A stretch of 64,000 bases of DNA from Nemertoderma westbladi (GCA_032718475.1 JAUCBJ010006441.1:1-64000); one strand, 5' to 3'; positions 22,069-34,130 are shown, counted from the stretch's first letter. The notes: generated by a model from the sequence alone, not told the origin. Program-made: numbers and translations.

Positions 22069-22197
22069 GTAAAGGAGCAGCTTACTACTACTAATACTAG
22101 GATCGGCATGCTGCATTGCAGCTGCATTTTTAAGAATGCTGTGCCGGCTTATCGACAAAATTGCACCGCCACAACTCCCTATCACCCATGACATTTG

Positions 22198-23820
22198 CTA
22201 GATCATATCATCCGCATCTTCAAGGCCAGTGTCCTTTAAGATGCGTCTCAAGAAAGTCATGGGCTGTCCACCATGCTTATTCACTCCATGAGGCTGCCAA
22301 AGTACAAGATTATGCACTGGCTGGTCCTCACGGCGAAAGCAATGTCCTGCAAAGCGGAGGCGATTTTGTTCTAGTGTCAAGCTTGGGAGAACCAATGAGA
22401 CACCTCCAATGTTATATAGTGTCTGGTTGGAGATGTGTGCATTGTACTTGACACAATGAACCCGGCGTAGCATTCTTGTGAATGTGCCATCCAGAGATTT
22501 GGTGTCCTCAGCAGTTAGAGCCCAGCATGGACTCCCATAGAGGAGTACTGGAACTACTGCTGCTCTAAATAATCGGACCTTAAGTTTCCGATTAATTCTC
22601 GGTGACTTCCAAATCCTGGAAAGCCTATTCAAGGCTGCCCATGCCTTTCCCTTACGTATTCGAAGGTCCTCACCTGACTTCCGGATCCATGATCCCAGGT
22701 AACAGAAGTCATCCACATGCTCAAGCATACCATCTTTTGAGCTTATGCTCATCCGATCAGAGACTTGCTGAGGACTTTCAAAGTTAACTGTCAAAATTTT
22801 GGTCTTTCTGGAGTTATTAAAAAGACCAACACTAGAAGCAGCATGTTCTAATGAGCTGAGGAGCCGTTGGACTCCCTCTAGTGATTCTGAGAGTACTCCT
22901 AAGTCATCAGCAAAGTCTAGATCAGTTAGGTACTGGGCAGGATTTCCTCGACTTCTGGAGCCAGTAGGTGGAGTTATCATCACCCCATCATCATTATGAT
23001 GATCTAAGGACATGCGTAGAACATAATCAACAACAATTATGAACAAGAATGGTGCAAGTGTGTCTCCATGGAGGACGCCCCATAACACTTCAAATGGTTC
23101 TGTATCACCGTCAACTGTAGACACAAATGTTGTCGAACCATCGCATACTGATCTGATTGCTGCAATAATTTCATCAGGAATCCCATATAATGAAAGTATG
23201 CTGAACATACGTGAGCGAGAGAATGAATCAAAGGCCTTGAAGAAGTCAACAAAGATAACAGCCAGATGCCTGTCTTTCTTTTTTGATAACTCTTCAATTA
23301 TCCTTCTAAGTACCAAAATGGGCTCCATGGTCCCACAACCTTTACGGAACCCATTCTGATTTCCACGGAGCAGTCTCTCAATGGGATCCCTTATGTGATT
23401 TAATAGAATTCTATTGTATAGCTTTGCAGCAATCGAGATCAATGAGATTCTTCGAAAAGAACCATAGAGTGTTAGGTTGCCCTTCTTGGGAACTGGCACC
23501 AACTTATTTGTTTTCATTTCTTGTGGGACTCTTGTTGTTCGGTACATGTCTACTATGATGGGATAGATGAGCTTTAAACACTCAGGTATTTTAAAAACCT
23601 CAGGGGGAACACCATCTACTCCACTGGCACGATTGGTCTTAATGCTCTTTGCAGCAGCCTTCACTTCTGCAAATGAGATATCACCAATGGGAATATCTGG
23701 GAGTACAGACTCAGACACTTTCACTTCATTAAAGTTTTCAGGCAATACCCTGTCATTATGGAGGAGCTTTTCAAAGTGGGCCTTCCAACCATTGAGGCGA
23801 TCGGCTGGTGATTCAGCCTT
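22198..23820 (-). pseudogene. LINE-B reverse transcriptase part
   Basis: A long open minus-strand frame: linker KAESPADRLNGWKAHFEKLL (23820 to about 23750), then 515 codons from 23745. RT motifs visible are ASGVDGVPPEVF, NGFRKGCGT, IFVDFFKAFDS, GVLHGDTLAPFLF, LDFADDLGVLSE and the C-terminal domain with HCFRREDQPVHN and GGQPMTF. The frame stops at 22198, where ADDL is replaced by ADDMI. The 17897 copy runs on to VDKPAQHS, so about 25 C-terminal residues are lost. Separated from its endonuclease by LINE-C. Confidence 0.9.
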
Positions 23821-23841
23821 GATGATGATGATCGGCTTGCA

Positions 23842-25377
23842 CTAGGGTGCAGTGCCGGCGGCCCCAGAAACATAGCGCCCCCAGATCTTGCGGTCGGCCA
23901 CACAATTTCCTAATTCATTCCTGTTCTCAAGTCCTGTGTCCTTGAGCAGGCGTTTGAGGAAAGTCATTGGCTGTCCACCACGTCTATTCTCGCCAGCAGG
24001 CTGCCACAGCACAAGGTTGTGTACAGGTTGATCCTGCCGGCGGAAACAGTGCCCAGCAAGCATTAGACGGCGTTTCTGCAGGGTGATGCTAGGTCTTGGC
24101 AATGAGATGTTACCATATTTATATAACACCTCATTGCTTATGTGTGCATCATATGCTATGTTGTGCACCCGGCGAAGCATCCTGGTATATGTGCCATCCA
24201 AGGACCTGGTGTCTTCAGCAGTTAGAGCCCAGCATGGGCTGCCATAGAGCAGCACAGGCTCCACTGCTGCACGGAAAAGGCGTACCTTTAAAGAGCATGA
24301 GATGTCAGAGCTCTTCCAGATCCTGGATAGCTTGTGGATGGCGGACCAGGCTTTCCCTTTGCGAATTCGGAGATCTTCATCAGACCTCCGAACCCATGAT
24401 CCAAGGTAGCAGAAGTCGTTCACATGACTTACCAGTCCATCCAGCGATTGAATGTTATCCCGATCAATTTTCTGCTGATCTGAATCCATGTTTACTGTCA
24501 GAATTTTGGTCTTTGTGCTATTCACAAAGAGGGCAACACTAGATGCAGCCTCCTCTAAGCTAGATAGCAGCTTCTGTGCTCCTTCTAAAGTCTCTGGCAG
24601 TAAACCAAGGTCATCTGCAAAGTCAAGGTCGGTTAGATGTTCTGCTGGGGAACCACGTCTACGGCTACCTGATGGTGGAGATATTTCCACCCCATCAGCT
24701 TCATGAAGATCGAGTGAAGATACCACAATAATGAAGAGGAACGGGGCTAATGTGTCTCCTTGAAGGACACCCCAGAGAACCTCAAATGGGTCTGTGTCTC
24801 CAACAGTAGTGGATACAAAGGTCGTGGAACCGTCATATACTGATCTGATTGCATTAATGATCTCATTGGGGATCCCATATGCCTGAAGAATTTGGAACAT
24901 GCGTGGGCGTGACACGGAATCGAAGGCCTTGAAGAAATCCACAAATATGACAGCCAAATGTCTGTCTTTCTTTGTAGAAACCTCTTCAATAATCCTTCTA
25001 AGTGCCAGAATGGGTTCAAAGGTACCTCTACCTTTTCGAAACCCATTTTGATTCCCACGCAAGAGTCTTTCTACAGGATCCCTAATGCGATTCAGCATTA
25101 TTCTGTTGAATAATTTAGCTGCAATTTAGATTAGACTAATTCCACGATATGAACCAAAATAGGAGAGGTTGCCCTTCTTTGGAACGGGTGTTAGCCAATT
25201 AGTCTTCAGTTCTTGTGGTGCAATCTTAGTGCGGTACATTTCTACTAGGATAGGGTGGGCTAGTTGAAGGCATTCTCTGATCTTAAAGACCTCGGGAGGC
25301 ACATTATCAACACCAGATGCCCTGTTGGTTTTAATGTCATTCGAAGCAGTTAAGACCTCTTCGAATGTTGTCACCAA
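23842..25377 (-). pseudogene. LINE-C reverse transcriptase
   Basis: Minus-strand frame from about 25377 to 23842 with one in-frame TAA near 25125 (in the SLI-IAAKLFNRI motif). Motifs are ASGVDNVPPEVF, NGFRKGRGT, IFVDFFKAFDSVSRPRMF, GVLQGDTLAPFLF and LDFADDLGLLPE. The C-terminal domain ends GRYVSGAAGTAP. A segment after FIIVV appears deleted relative to LINE-B. A frameshift near 25380 separates it from the linker. Confidence 0.9.
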
Positions 25378-27236
25378 TTGGGATGTCTGAGAGTATTGTG
25401 TGTGACACAGGCTTTACAGTGAAATCGTCAGTCAGTTCTCGATCATTATTTAGCAATTTCTCGAAATGAGACTTCCAGCCTGCCAAGCGGTCGGCTGGAG
25501 AATCAGCCTTCACCTTGGCAGTTGGTCGGCTTTTTCTTCCAGAGAGAAGGTTGATTGCTTGCCAGGCTTCAGCAGATTTCCTGCTTTCGTCAGCAGCATT
25601 GATAGTATCAACCTGCTCGCTGATAAGCTTTGCTTTATTAATCGAATCGAGTATTGCTTGTTTAAAGATTTCACTGAAGCTTTCACTGCATTTTTTGCAG
25701 AAGTTGTACGTCGGCTACGATACTCTCTTTGGGCTTTGTTCAATGCCTCTCGCAGGTCTAGAATGCGCTGGTCTGCCCAGGGGATCTTCTTCAACTTCCG
25801 TGGCTTTAGAGGAACAGTTTTCTTTGCAGCTGACTTTACTGCTGCAGCAAACTGGGTATATTTCTCACAGTGGTTCACTTCTTCATTTATGAGACTGGAA
25901 TATCTATTTGTAACCTCAATTCTAAAGTTATCCTTTATAATGGGGTTTTTAACCAAGGTAGACCAGTCATGATGTGGGGTGGACTTTTTAAGACCCTTGT
26001 TTGCACGAAGGCTTAATTTGGTCTTTCCCATAACGAATCGATGATCAGTCTGAAATGTCCGCACTGTGAGAGAAGAGCAGTCAATTATTGATCCTCTGTA
26101 TTTCTTACGGAAGATGAGGTGGTCTATCTGGGACTTATGACCACTGGGTCCCACATGGGTGTACAGCTTTCCAGGTCGTTTTTGGAAATTTGTATTGGCC
26201 GAAAACAGCTCATTTGCCAGAAGAAAATCTTGCAAATGACCTGAATTTCGGTTTACAGTGTCACTATAAACCCATGGGTTAGAAGAGGATCTTGGTAACC
26301 TGGCATTGAAGTCGCCAAGGATAGTGAGAAAGGCATGCTTGTCTATACAGTCAGTAGCTGCTTGCAGCTGGTTATAGAATGTGTCTACATCAGCTATATC
26401 AGCAGTACTAGTTGGAGAATAGCATACCATAATCACAACCTTGGGGAACTTTTTTGCCATCTTACCAGCGCAAGTGAAGTGGTAGCAAATTATACGGGGG
26501 GAAATGGATTCTACCTGTCTAGTGCTGCAAAAGCAGTTGGATTTAAAAGCAGACCCACTCCCCCGTTTCCCTGATCATCCGCTGAGGAATGAACAAGCTG
26601 CCAACCACCACCCATATCCTGGTATCTTACCTCTTCAGAGCACCTCATGCGGTGTTCCTGAATACCGACTGCAGTCAGGTTCAGCTTATCTGCAAGAGCA
26701 GTAAGTTCCCCTTGTTGCAGTGGTGGGTTGAGAGTCCTGGGATGTATTGAGGCAAGCATGGTAACTTGTCTCATGTTCACCAGGGGGTTTTTGGGCCTAG
26801 ATGGTACATGAGCCCAGTGGGAAGAGTCTGCATTGGAAATCCCAGACTGAATTTCGCCATTTGGCCTCCCTCCAATAGGGTTTGGGCCAAGTGGGTCATT
26901 ATCAGGGAGGGGTAAAGCAATGCCGGCTCCTCCCTCTCCTAGGGGTTGGGATACAGACTGCCTGTCAGGAGAAGACTGGCGCCTGTGGGGCCTTGTAAGT
27001 CCGGGTTCTCCACTGGCCCCAGGTGGCCGGACCTCCGCGTTACTGGTACTATCCATTGTGGTTAGAAAGGGGGGGGGGGGTGCTTTGTTACCGAGTACGC
27101 TCTCGGGGCAGGTACCACACCCTGGTTTGCCAGTCCACAGGGTGGGTGTTGCAGTGGGGTTACAATGGGCCCATCTCCCAAAGCTCCCCTGGTACATATG
27201 GCCCACCATTGGCAAGTGGCTCATCTGCCAGGCCAT
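25378..27236 (-). pseudogene. LINE-C N-terminal domain and endonuclease
   Basis: The first frame (27236-26511) has a Pro/Gly-rich N-terminus with a probable start at MDSTSNAEVRP (about 27056), then MLASIHPRTLN, IQEHRM and the beginning of the endonuclease. A frameshift near 26480 moves to 26460-25510, with VMVCYSPTS, LGDFNARL, QIDHLIF and TDHRFVMG, the remaining EEP-family active-site motifs. Another shift near 25510 leads to the linker KVKADSPADRLAGW. The endonuclease would nick the target for priming. This copy is not translatable as one protein. Confidence 0.88.
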
Positions 27237-27508
27237 ATACTACACCCCTGCTACAGGTGCAGCTTGCAGTGGGAGGAACCTTCGTCTTTATAGACGCAAG
27301 GTACATCCTAATACTTGACCAGCCATTGGTTGATGACCTTCTGCCTGATCAAGTCCCATACCCCTGCAGCCAGGTATGAGGGTCCAGCTCTAGGACCAGG
27401 GAAAAGCCTACATCCACTCAGCATGGAAGTAGGGACCATGTTACTGCAATAATGGTAGCAGGAATTCTGCATAAGAAGACCTGACCTGACCTGACCTGAT
27501 TCAGCCTT

Positions 27509-28863
27509 AACCTTGGTGGTTGGTTGGCTTTTTCGACCAGCAAGCAAGTTGATCGATCTCCATGCCTGGGATGATTGCCTGCTGTCGTAAGCATCATTGA
27601 TGGCATCAAGCTGTTGGTTTATTAGCTCCTGTAGATTAACAGAGTACTGCCTGTTCAGGGACCTAGATGCAGCCTTAACTGCATTCTTGGCCGCTGTAGT
27701 CTGTTTGAGTAGGGACTCTTTCTGCGCCTTGTAGAGGTCATTTCGGCACTTATGAATTTTGTTGTCAGTCCAGGGGGCCCGTTTCCTGTTTTGAGGGTAT
27801 ACAGGAACTGTTTCTGCAGCTGCTAACTTAACTGCCTCTGTGAAGGCAGTATAGCCCTCACAGTGATCTGCCGCCTCAGAGGCAAGAACCTCATACCGGT
27901 TGCTCAGCTGTAGTGTGAAGCTGGATTTCACACTTGGCTGTTGCAACAGAGAGGACCAGTCATGCCGTGGCAAGGCAGATTTCGTAATTCTGCGAGCACG
28001 CAGACTAAGTCTTACCTTGGCCACAATAAGGCGGTGATCACTGGAGAAGGGTCGTAGTGTAAATGCATTACAGTCTTGTATAGAGCTCCTGTATTTCCTA
28101 CGAAACAGGACATGGTCTATCTGGGACTTGTGACCACTGGGTCCACTATGAGTCCATAGCTTTCCAGTTCGCTTCTTGAACTGGGTTCCAGCCGAAAACA
28201 ATACATTTCCAGAGATAAAGTCCTGAAGATGGACGGAATTTGGTTAACACTATTGCTATAGACCCAGGGCGATGTAGGTGATTGATGCAGACTTGCATTA
28301 AAGTCTCCCAGGAATGTTAAGAATGCATGCTGATCCACTCCATCAGTAGCTGCTTGTAGATTCTGGTAGAAATTTTCCACCTCCTCTACAGGGGCAACCC
28401 TAGTTGGAGAGTAGCACACAATCAGAACCACCTTAGGAAACTTCTTAGCCAGTCTTCCAGAATATGAGAAGTGGCAACGGATGATGCGGTTAGAGATTTG
28501 GTCTATTTTGTCCAATGCTGCATGTGCAGTTGGATTCATCAATAGATCAATACCACCATTGCCACTATCATCTGCTGACGCGAGGGCGAGTCGCCAACCG
28601 CCCCCCATGTCCTTAATCAGAACCTCATCAGTCTGTCCAGTCTGCATTCGGTGCTCTTGAACACCCACTGCACTAAGAGAAAGCTTATCTGCCAAGGCAG
28701 TCAGCTCACCTTGTCGCATTGGGGACCCGAGTGTTAGGGTGTTTACTGAGGCTAGTCTAGTGACGCATGGCCCACCATTGGCTGTGCAGCTCATCTCCTG
28801 GGTCATGCCCTGTACCCCTGCTGACAGGTGCAGGTCGCAGTGAAGTGCACTCAGAGTGGACAT
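27509..28863 (-). pseudogene. LINE-B endonuclease part
   Basis: Minus strand, two frames joined by a frameshift near 28235. The first (28863-28240) has IQEHR-equivalent VQEHRMQ, LIVCYSPTR and FLGDFNASL. The second (from 28201) has QIDHVLFRRKYR and SSDHRLIVAKVRLSLRA, then a basic linker ending at KVKAES, where LINE-C is inserted. Together with 23820-22198 it forms the complete LINE-B coding region. Confidence 0.88.
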
Positions 28864-29299
28864 GAGAACACTCTACTCCTGACCAGCCATTGGTAGATCA
28901 CCATCTGCCTGGTCAGGCCATATACCCCTGCAGCCAAGTATATGGGTCCTTAATCCAGGACCAAGGGCGTCCTTATCCCAGAACGAAGGGGTCCTAGTTA
29001 CAGGACCAGATTTGCCCTAGTAAGAGGGTCTCTGCAGCTACAGGTGGCACCTCCTTTATGCTGCATGGAGGTGGCAAGTTTTCTTGATCAATGACCTAGA
29101 ATACCTGACATGACCTGACCAGCTTACAGAGGCGTGTTGGGGAGACCAAAGCAATAAACGAAAGTTAGCACATGTTAAAATATTATGCACGTCTTTATTA
29201 TTTGGGTCTTCGTTTGGTAGTCACCCGTAGTTTATCTGATTTTAGAAACAATATGCAATTTAGGAAACATTTGTAATTTTAACCAATCAGTGTTAGAAC

Positions 29300-29773
29300 A
29301 TGGAGTCGGTTGAAGTCGCGGAGAAAGTTCACAAAAATTCCTCGGGACTTCATAGAGAAGGGGCCGCCTGTAAAAGCCTCTGTAACTGGAAGAACGTACA
29401 CAAGGTCTGGCCCAAGGAGAAGAAAAAGCGAAAAGAAAAGAAAAACAGGTCGCCATTGAAGAATTCAAAGAAAAGGAAATCCAGTCGATCTCGTTCGAAA
29501 CGGCGCAAATCGAGAAGCAAGAAAGGGAAATCCATCCGATCTCGTTCGAAACGGCGCAAATCGAGAAGCAAGAAAAGAAAATCCAGTCGATCTCGTTCGA
29601 AACGGCGCAAATCGAGAAGCAAGAAAGGGAAATCCATCCGATCTCGTTCGAAACGGCGCAAATCAAGAAGCAAGAAAAGGTCGAAAATATGTCAAGTTTG
29701 CAAAGTATGCAAATTATGCAAAGCATGTAACGCTTACGGTAGACGTAAGAAAGTCGCTAAAAGGATAAAGTAG
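29300..29773 (+). CDS. Lys/Arg/Ser-rich repeat protein, copy 2 (157 aa)
   Basis: The same three-part protein as at 6409: an N-terminal ~55 residues with five substitutions compared with copy 1, only four 17-residue KKRKSSRSRSKRRKSRS-type units, and the CQVCKVCKLCKAC ladder with basic tail. The length difference (102 residues) is exactly six units, so unit number changed without breaking the frame. ATTAAA at 29991 is a possible polyadenylation signal. Function unknown. A basic nuclear protein is the simplest guess. Confidence 0.55.
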   Translation: MESVEVAEKVHKNSSGLHREGAACKSLCNWKNVHKVWPKEKKKRKEKKNRSPLKNSKKRKSSRSRSKRRKSRSKKGKSIRSRSKRRKSRSKKRKSSRSRSKRRKSRSKKGKSIRSRSKRRKSRSKKRSKICQVCKVCKLCKACNAYGRRKKVAKRIK

Positions 29774-30067
29774 ATCTCCATGACGCAACGGGACAATGCC
29801 GACAAGATATTAGATACTGTAGAAAAAATAATAAATATTGTAGACAAATTATTAGATATTAAAGACAAAATAATATTGTATTCAGGTATTCAGGCCTACA
29901 GTATTGCTGATCCATCAGTTTTCATTTTATTTTTTTTATTTTGGATTGAAACTTTCGATATTGATTACGTTGTAATTTATTGATATCATTATTAAACACT
30001 CCTATGTGATATATATTATTATATTGTCATTTTATAAGTAAAGTGATCGATCGGTGAGCTTGGGAAA

Positions 30068-33000
30068 CTCGACCCACCAGAGGCAACCCAAGGGCTCCCT
30101 CTCTCGGGTGTTACACACCCACGGGAGGCAACCCAAGGGCTCCCCTCTTTCGGATGTTACAGACCGACCGGAGGCAACCCAAGGGCTCCCCTCTTTCGGA
30201 TGTTACAGACCGACCGGAGGCAACCAAAGGGCTCCCCTCTTTCGGATGTTACAGACCGACCGGAGGCAACCCAAGGGCTCCCCTCTTTCGGATGTTACAG
30301 ACCGACCGGAGGCAACCAAAGGGCTCCCCTCTTTCGGATGTTACAGACCGACCGGAGGCAACCAAAGGGCTCCCCTCTTTCGGATGTTACAGACCCACCG
30401 GAGGCAACCCAAGGGCTCCCCTTTCTCGGATGTTACAGACCCACCCGAGGCAACCCATCGGCTCCCCTCTCATATGTTACAGATTCACCGGAGGCAACCC
30501 AAGGGCTCCCCTCTGGTATGTTACAGATTCACCGGAGGCAACCAAAGGGCTCCCCTCTTTCGGATGTTACAGACCGACCGGAGGCAACCCAAGGGCTCCC
30601 CTCTTTCGGATGTTACAGACCGACCGGAGGCAACCAAAGGGCTCCCCTCTTTCGGATGTTACAGACCGACCGGAGGCAACCAAAGGGCTCCCCTCTTTCG
30701 GATGTTACAGACCCACCGGAGGCAACCCAAGGGCTCCCCTTTCTCGGATGTTACAGACCCACCGGAGGCAACCCAAGGGCTCCCCTCTCTCGGATGTTAC
30801 AGATTTAGCGGAGGCAACCCAAGGGCTCCCCTCATTCGGATGTTACAGACCGACCGGAGGCAACCCAAGGGCTCCCCTCTCTCGGATGTTACAGACCCAC
30901 CAGAGGCAACCCAAGGGCTTCCCTCTCTCGGATGTTACAGACCCACCGGAGGCAACACAAGGGCTCTACTCTTTCGGATGTTACAGTCCCACCGGAGGCA
31001 ACCCAAGGGCTCTTCTCTTGTATGTTACAGATTCACCGGAGGCAACCCAAGGGCTCCCCTCCCTCGGATGTTACAGACCGACCGGATACAACCCAAGAGC
31101 TCCCCTTTCTCGGATGTTACAGACCGACCGGAGGGAACCCAAGGGCTCCCTTCTCTCGGATGTTACAGAACCACAGGAGGCAACCCAAGGGCTCCCCTTT
31201 CTCGGATGTTACAGACCCAGCGGAGGCAACCCAAGGGCTCCCCACTCTCGGATGTTAGAGACTCACGTGAAGCAACCCAAGGGCTCCCTTCTCTCGGATG
31301 TTATAGACTCACCGGAGGCAACCCAAGGGCTCCCCTCTCTCGGACGTTACAGACCGAGCGGGGCAACCCAAGGGCTCCCCTCTCTCGGATGTTACAGACC
31401 GACCGGAGGCGACCCAAGGGCTCCCCTCTCTCGGATGTTACAGACCGACCGACCAGAGGCAACCCAAGGGCTCCCCTCTCTCGGATGTTACAGGCCGACC
31501 GGAGGCAACCCAAGGGCTCCCCTTTCTCGGATGTTACAGACCCAGCGGAGGCAACCCAAGGGCTCCCCACTCTCGGATGTTAGAGACTCACGGGAGGCAA
31601 CCCAAGGGCTCCCTTCTCTCGGATGTTATAGACTCACCGGAGGCAACCCAAGGGCTCCCCTCTCTCGGACGTTACAGACCGAGCGGGGCAACCCAAGGGC
31701 TCCCCTCTCTCGGATGTTACAGACCGACCGGAGGCGACCCAAGGGCTCCCCTCTCTCGGATGTTACAGACCGACCAGAGGCAACCCAAGGGCTCCCCTCT
31801 CTCGGATGTTACAGGCCGACCGGAGGCAACCCAAGGGCTCCCCTCTCTCAGATGTTACAGAACGATCGGAGGCAACCCAAGGGCTCCCCTCTCTTGGATG
31901 TTTCAGACCGACCGGAGGCAACCCAAGGGCTCCCCTCTCTCGGATGTTACAGACCTACCGGAGGCAACCCAAGGGCTCCCCTTTCTCGGATGTTACAGAT
32001 TCACCGGAGGCAACCCAAGGGCTCCCCTTTCTCGGATGTTACAGATTCACCGGAGGCAACCCAAGGGCTCCACTCTCTCGGATGTTACAGACCGACCGGA
32101 GGCAACCCAAGGGCTCCCCTCTCTCGGATGTTACAGACCGACCAGAGGCAACCCAAGGGCTCCTCTCTCTCGGATGTTACAGGCCGTCCGGAGGCAACCC
32201 AAGGGCTCCCCTCTCTCGGATGTTACAGAACGATCGGAGGCAACCCAAGGGCTCCCCTCTCTTGGATGTTACAGACCGACCGGAGGCAACCCAAGGGCTC
32301 CCCTCTTTCGGATGTTAAATACTCACTGGAGGCAACCCAAGGGCTCCCCTCTCTCGGATGTTACTGACCTACTGGAGGCAACCCAAGGGCTCCCCTTTCT
32401 CGGATGTTACAGATTCACCGGAGGAAACCCAAGGGCTCCCATTTCTCGGATGTTACAGATTTACCGGAGGCAAACCAAGGGCTCCCCTCTCTCGGATGTT
32501 ACAGACCCACCGGAGGCAACCCAAGGGCTCCCCTCTCTTGGATGTTACAGACCGACCGGAGGCAACCCAAGGGCTCCCCTCTCTCGGATGTTACAGATTC
32601 ACTGGAGGCAACCCAATAGCTCCCCTCTCTCGGATGTTACAGACCTACCGGAGGCAACCCAAGGGCTCCCCTTTCTCGGATGTTACAGATTCACCGGAGG
32701 CAACCCAAGGGCTCGCCTTTTTCGGATGTTACAGATTCACCGGAGGCAACCCAAGGGCTCCCCTCTCTCGGATGTTACAGACCCACCGGAGGCAACCCAA
32801 GGGCTCCCCTCTCTCGAATGTTACAGACCGACCGGCGGCAACCCAGGGGCTCCCATCTCTCGGATGATACAGACTCACCGGAGGCAACCCAAGAGCTCCC
32901 CTCTCTCAGATGTTACAGAACCACCGGATGCAACCCAAGGGCTCCCCTCTCTCGGATGTTTCAGACCGACCGGAGGAAACCCAAGTGCTCCTCTCTCTCG

Positions 33001-33147
33001 GATGTTACAGACCCACCGGAGGCAACCCAAAGGGCTCCCCTTTTTCGTATGTTACAGATTCACCGGAGGCAACCCAAGGGCTCCACTCTCTTGGACGTTA
33101 CAGACCGACCGGAGGCAACCCAAAGGGCTCCCCTTTCTCGTATGTAC
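30068..33147 (+). repeat. 46-bp satellite array, copy 2 (about 67 units)
   Basis: Head-to-tail 46-bp units containing GGAGGCAACCCAAGGGCTCC and GGATGTTACAGA. Variants differ mostly in the segment after ACAGA (CCGACC, CCCACC, TTCACC) and in the pyrimidine tail. All three plus frames are open for long stretches, one for 737 codons (30154-32367). A higher-order duplication of about 325 bp is visible: 31201 onward repeats at 31526. The array ends at about 33147. Confidence 0.95.
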
Positions 33148-34130
33148 GCGCACGAACGCAAGGTGGTTATCGTGAGTCCAACTTATTTTGTTCCAGTTGT
33201 ATAGCCGTGCGTGTTTGGACAGTTCGTAATAACGTTACGGACTCGTAACGTTATCGGCTTTAAGTTTGTTGATTTCAATCAGAAGCTAATCTCCAACGAG
33301 CAATTTCACAGTAAACCAAATGCATTAGTTACATATCTCAAATTTGTAAAATGTAATAATCATTAGTTTGATTTTTATTGGATTTGTAATTAATCACTAA
33401 TTGAGCACTTTATTTCCGACACTTACTTGTTATGGTGTTCCAGAACGACAATTCGGGTCTGTTTCCTAACTCAAAGCGGGAGCAAGTGACAACAGGGGTG
33501 AAACACGCTTACCATTGCTTTGTTCAGGCTAATGGACAAGACAAGTGCAAGGGTTTACGTCCTACTCACTGACCGGGTTTGGCGGTTCTTTGTGTTGTCC
33601 GGGTCCCTCTTCTAGATATCTCGGAACATCTCGGAATCTAATCTCGGAGAGTTAGATAAGATAGGCAACCATCCCGGAAAACATAATATCGTTGAGTAAC
33701 ACATAACACTTAATATATTACTCTTTGCCCTACATGCATTGCAATGCACTACAAGTACATGCAATCTTAGTGCATTTGTACAAATAATTATGCTCAATTA
33801 GTTAATAGTTAATTATTTTAGTCCTCTTAAAACCTAACTAAACATTATCAGACTCTACAAATAATAACAGGGTATTCTAACCTACGCGCATCGCATATAC
33901 GCTCGTACAGATTGGTAGAATGACAGATTAATTAAAAGGTCATTCAGAGACGATATTATGACTAAAATGGGCCGGAGTATCGTGAGGCACAACAATGCAA
34001 CAAGCATATTATCCCTTGTGGTAGTAGCAAGGTGATAATTGGCTGGCTACACATGCGGTATAACGTGGAGATATTGTGACAAGAAGGGCGGGAATGTACA
34101 TTAATCCCATAAATGCCTTGTGGGGTGAGA
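33148..34130. other. Unique-looking region, nothing recognised
   Basis: No ORF of note. A short TAACGTTACGGACTCGTAACGTTA inverted pair lies at about 33229-33253. Otherwise it is mixed AT-rich DNA. Confidence 0.5.

Larger units (their letters stand above)
23821..27496 (-). mobile_element. LINE-C, near full-length, nested in LINE-B
   Basis: 3,676 bp with a perfect 12-bp TSD TGATTCAGCCTT (23809-23820 and 27497-27508). The 5' end has repeated GGTCAGGTCAGG and the 3' end an ATC microsatellite tail. An N-terminal domain, endonuclease and RT lie in that order on the minus strand. It is a sister family to LINE-B, with similar proteins but clearly different sequence. Several frameshifts make it inactive. 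Confidence 0.92.
22086..29119 (-). mobile_element. LINE-B, full-length, interrupted by LINE-C
   Basis: The 5' end lies at about 29119 and opens with GGTCAGGTCATGTCAGGT. Endonuclease 28863-27509, RT 23820-22198, 3' (TAG)n-like tail at 22086. The flanks carry an 8-bp duplication CAGCTTAC (22078-22085 and 29120-29127) and rejoin composite copy 2. LINE-C (23821-27496) sits in the endonuclease-RT linker. Without it, LINE-B is about 3.35 kb, close to LINE-A in length and organisation. Confidence 0.9.
21204..33147 (+). repeat. Composite repeat, copy 2 (interrupted)
   Basis: AT-rich leader (21204-21924), hairpin block (21925-22068), then after removal of LINE-B (22086-29119) the Lys/Arg/Ser ORF (29300-29773) and the 46-bp array (30068-33147). 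Module order and sequence match copy 1. The 3' side of the hairpin block contains an inverted copy of the leader end: AACTTTCGTTTATTG near 21887 against CAATAAACGAAAGTT near 29152. This gives a larger stem. The site corresponding to the LINE-A insertion in copy 1 is empty here. Confidence 0.8.

Noticed and set aside
22161-22451. Plus-strand ORFs over LINE-B and LINE-C (22161, 23039, 23567, 24096, 25466, 26920 and others)
   Set aside because: All are antisense to clear LINE coding sequence.
30154-32367. A 737-codon protein gene
   Set aside because: It comes from the phase-cycling 46-bp repeat with no unique flanking coding sequence or start context.
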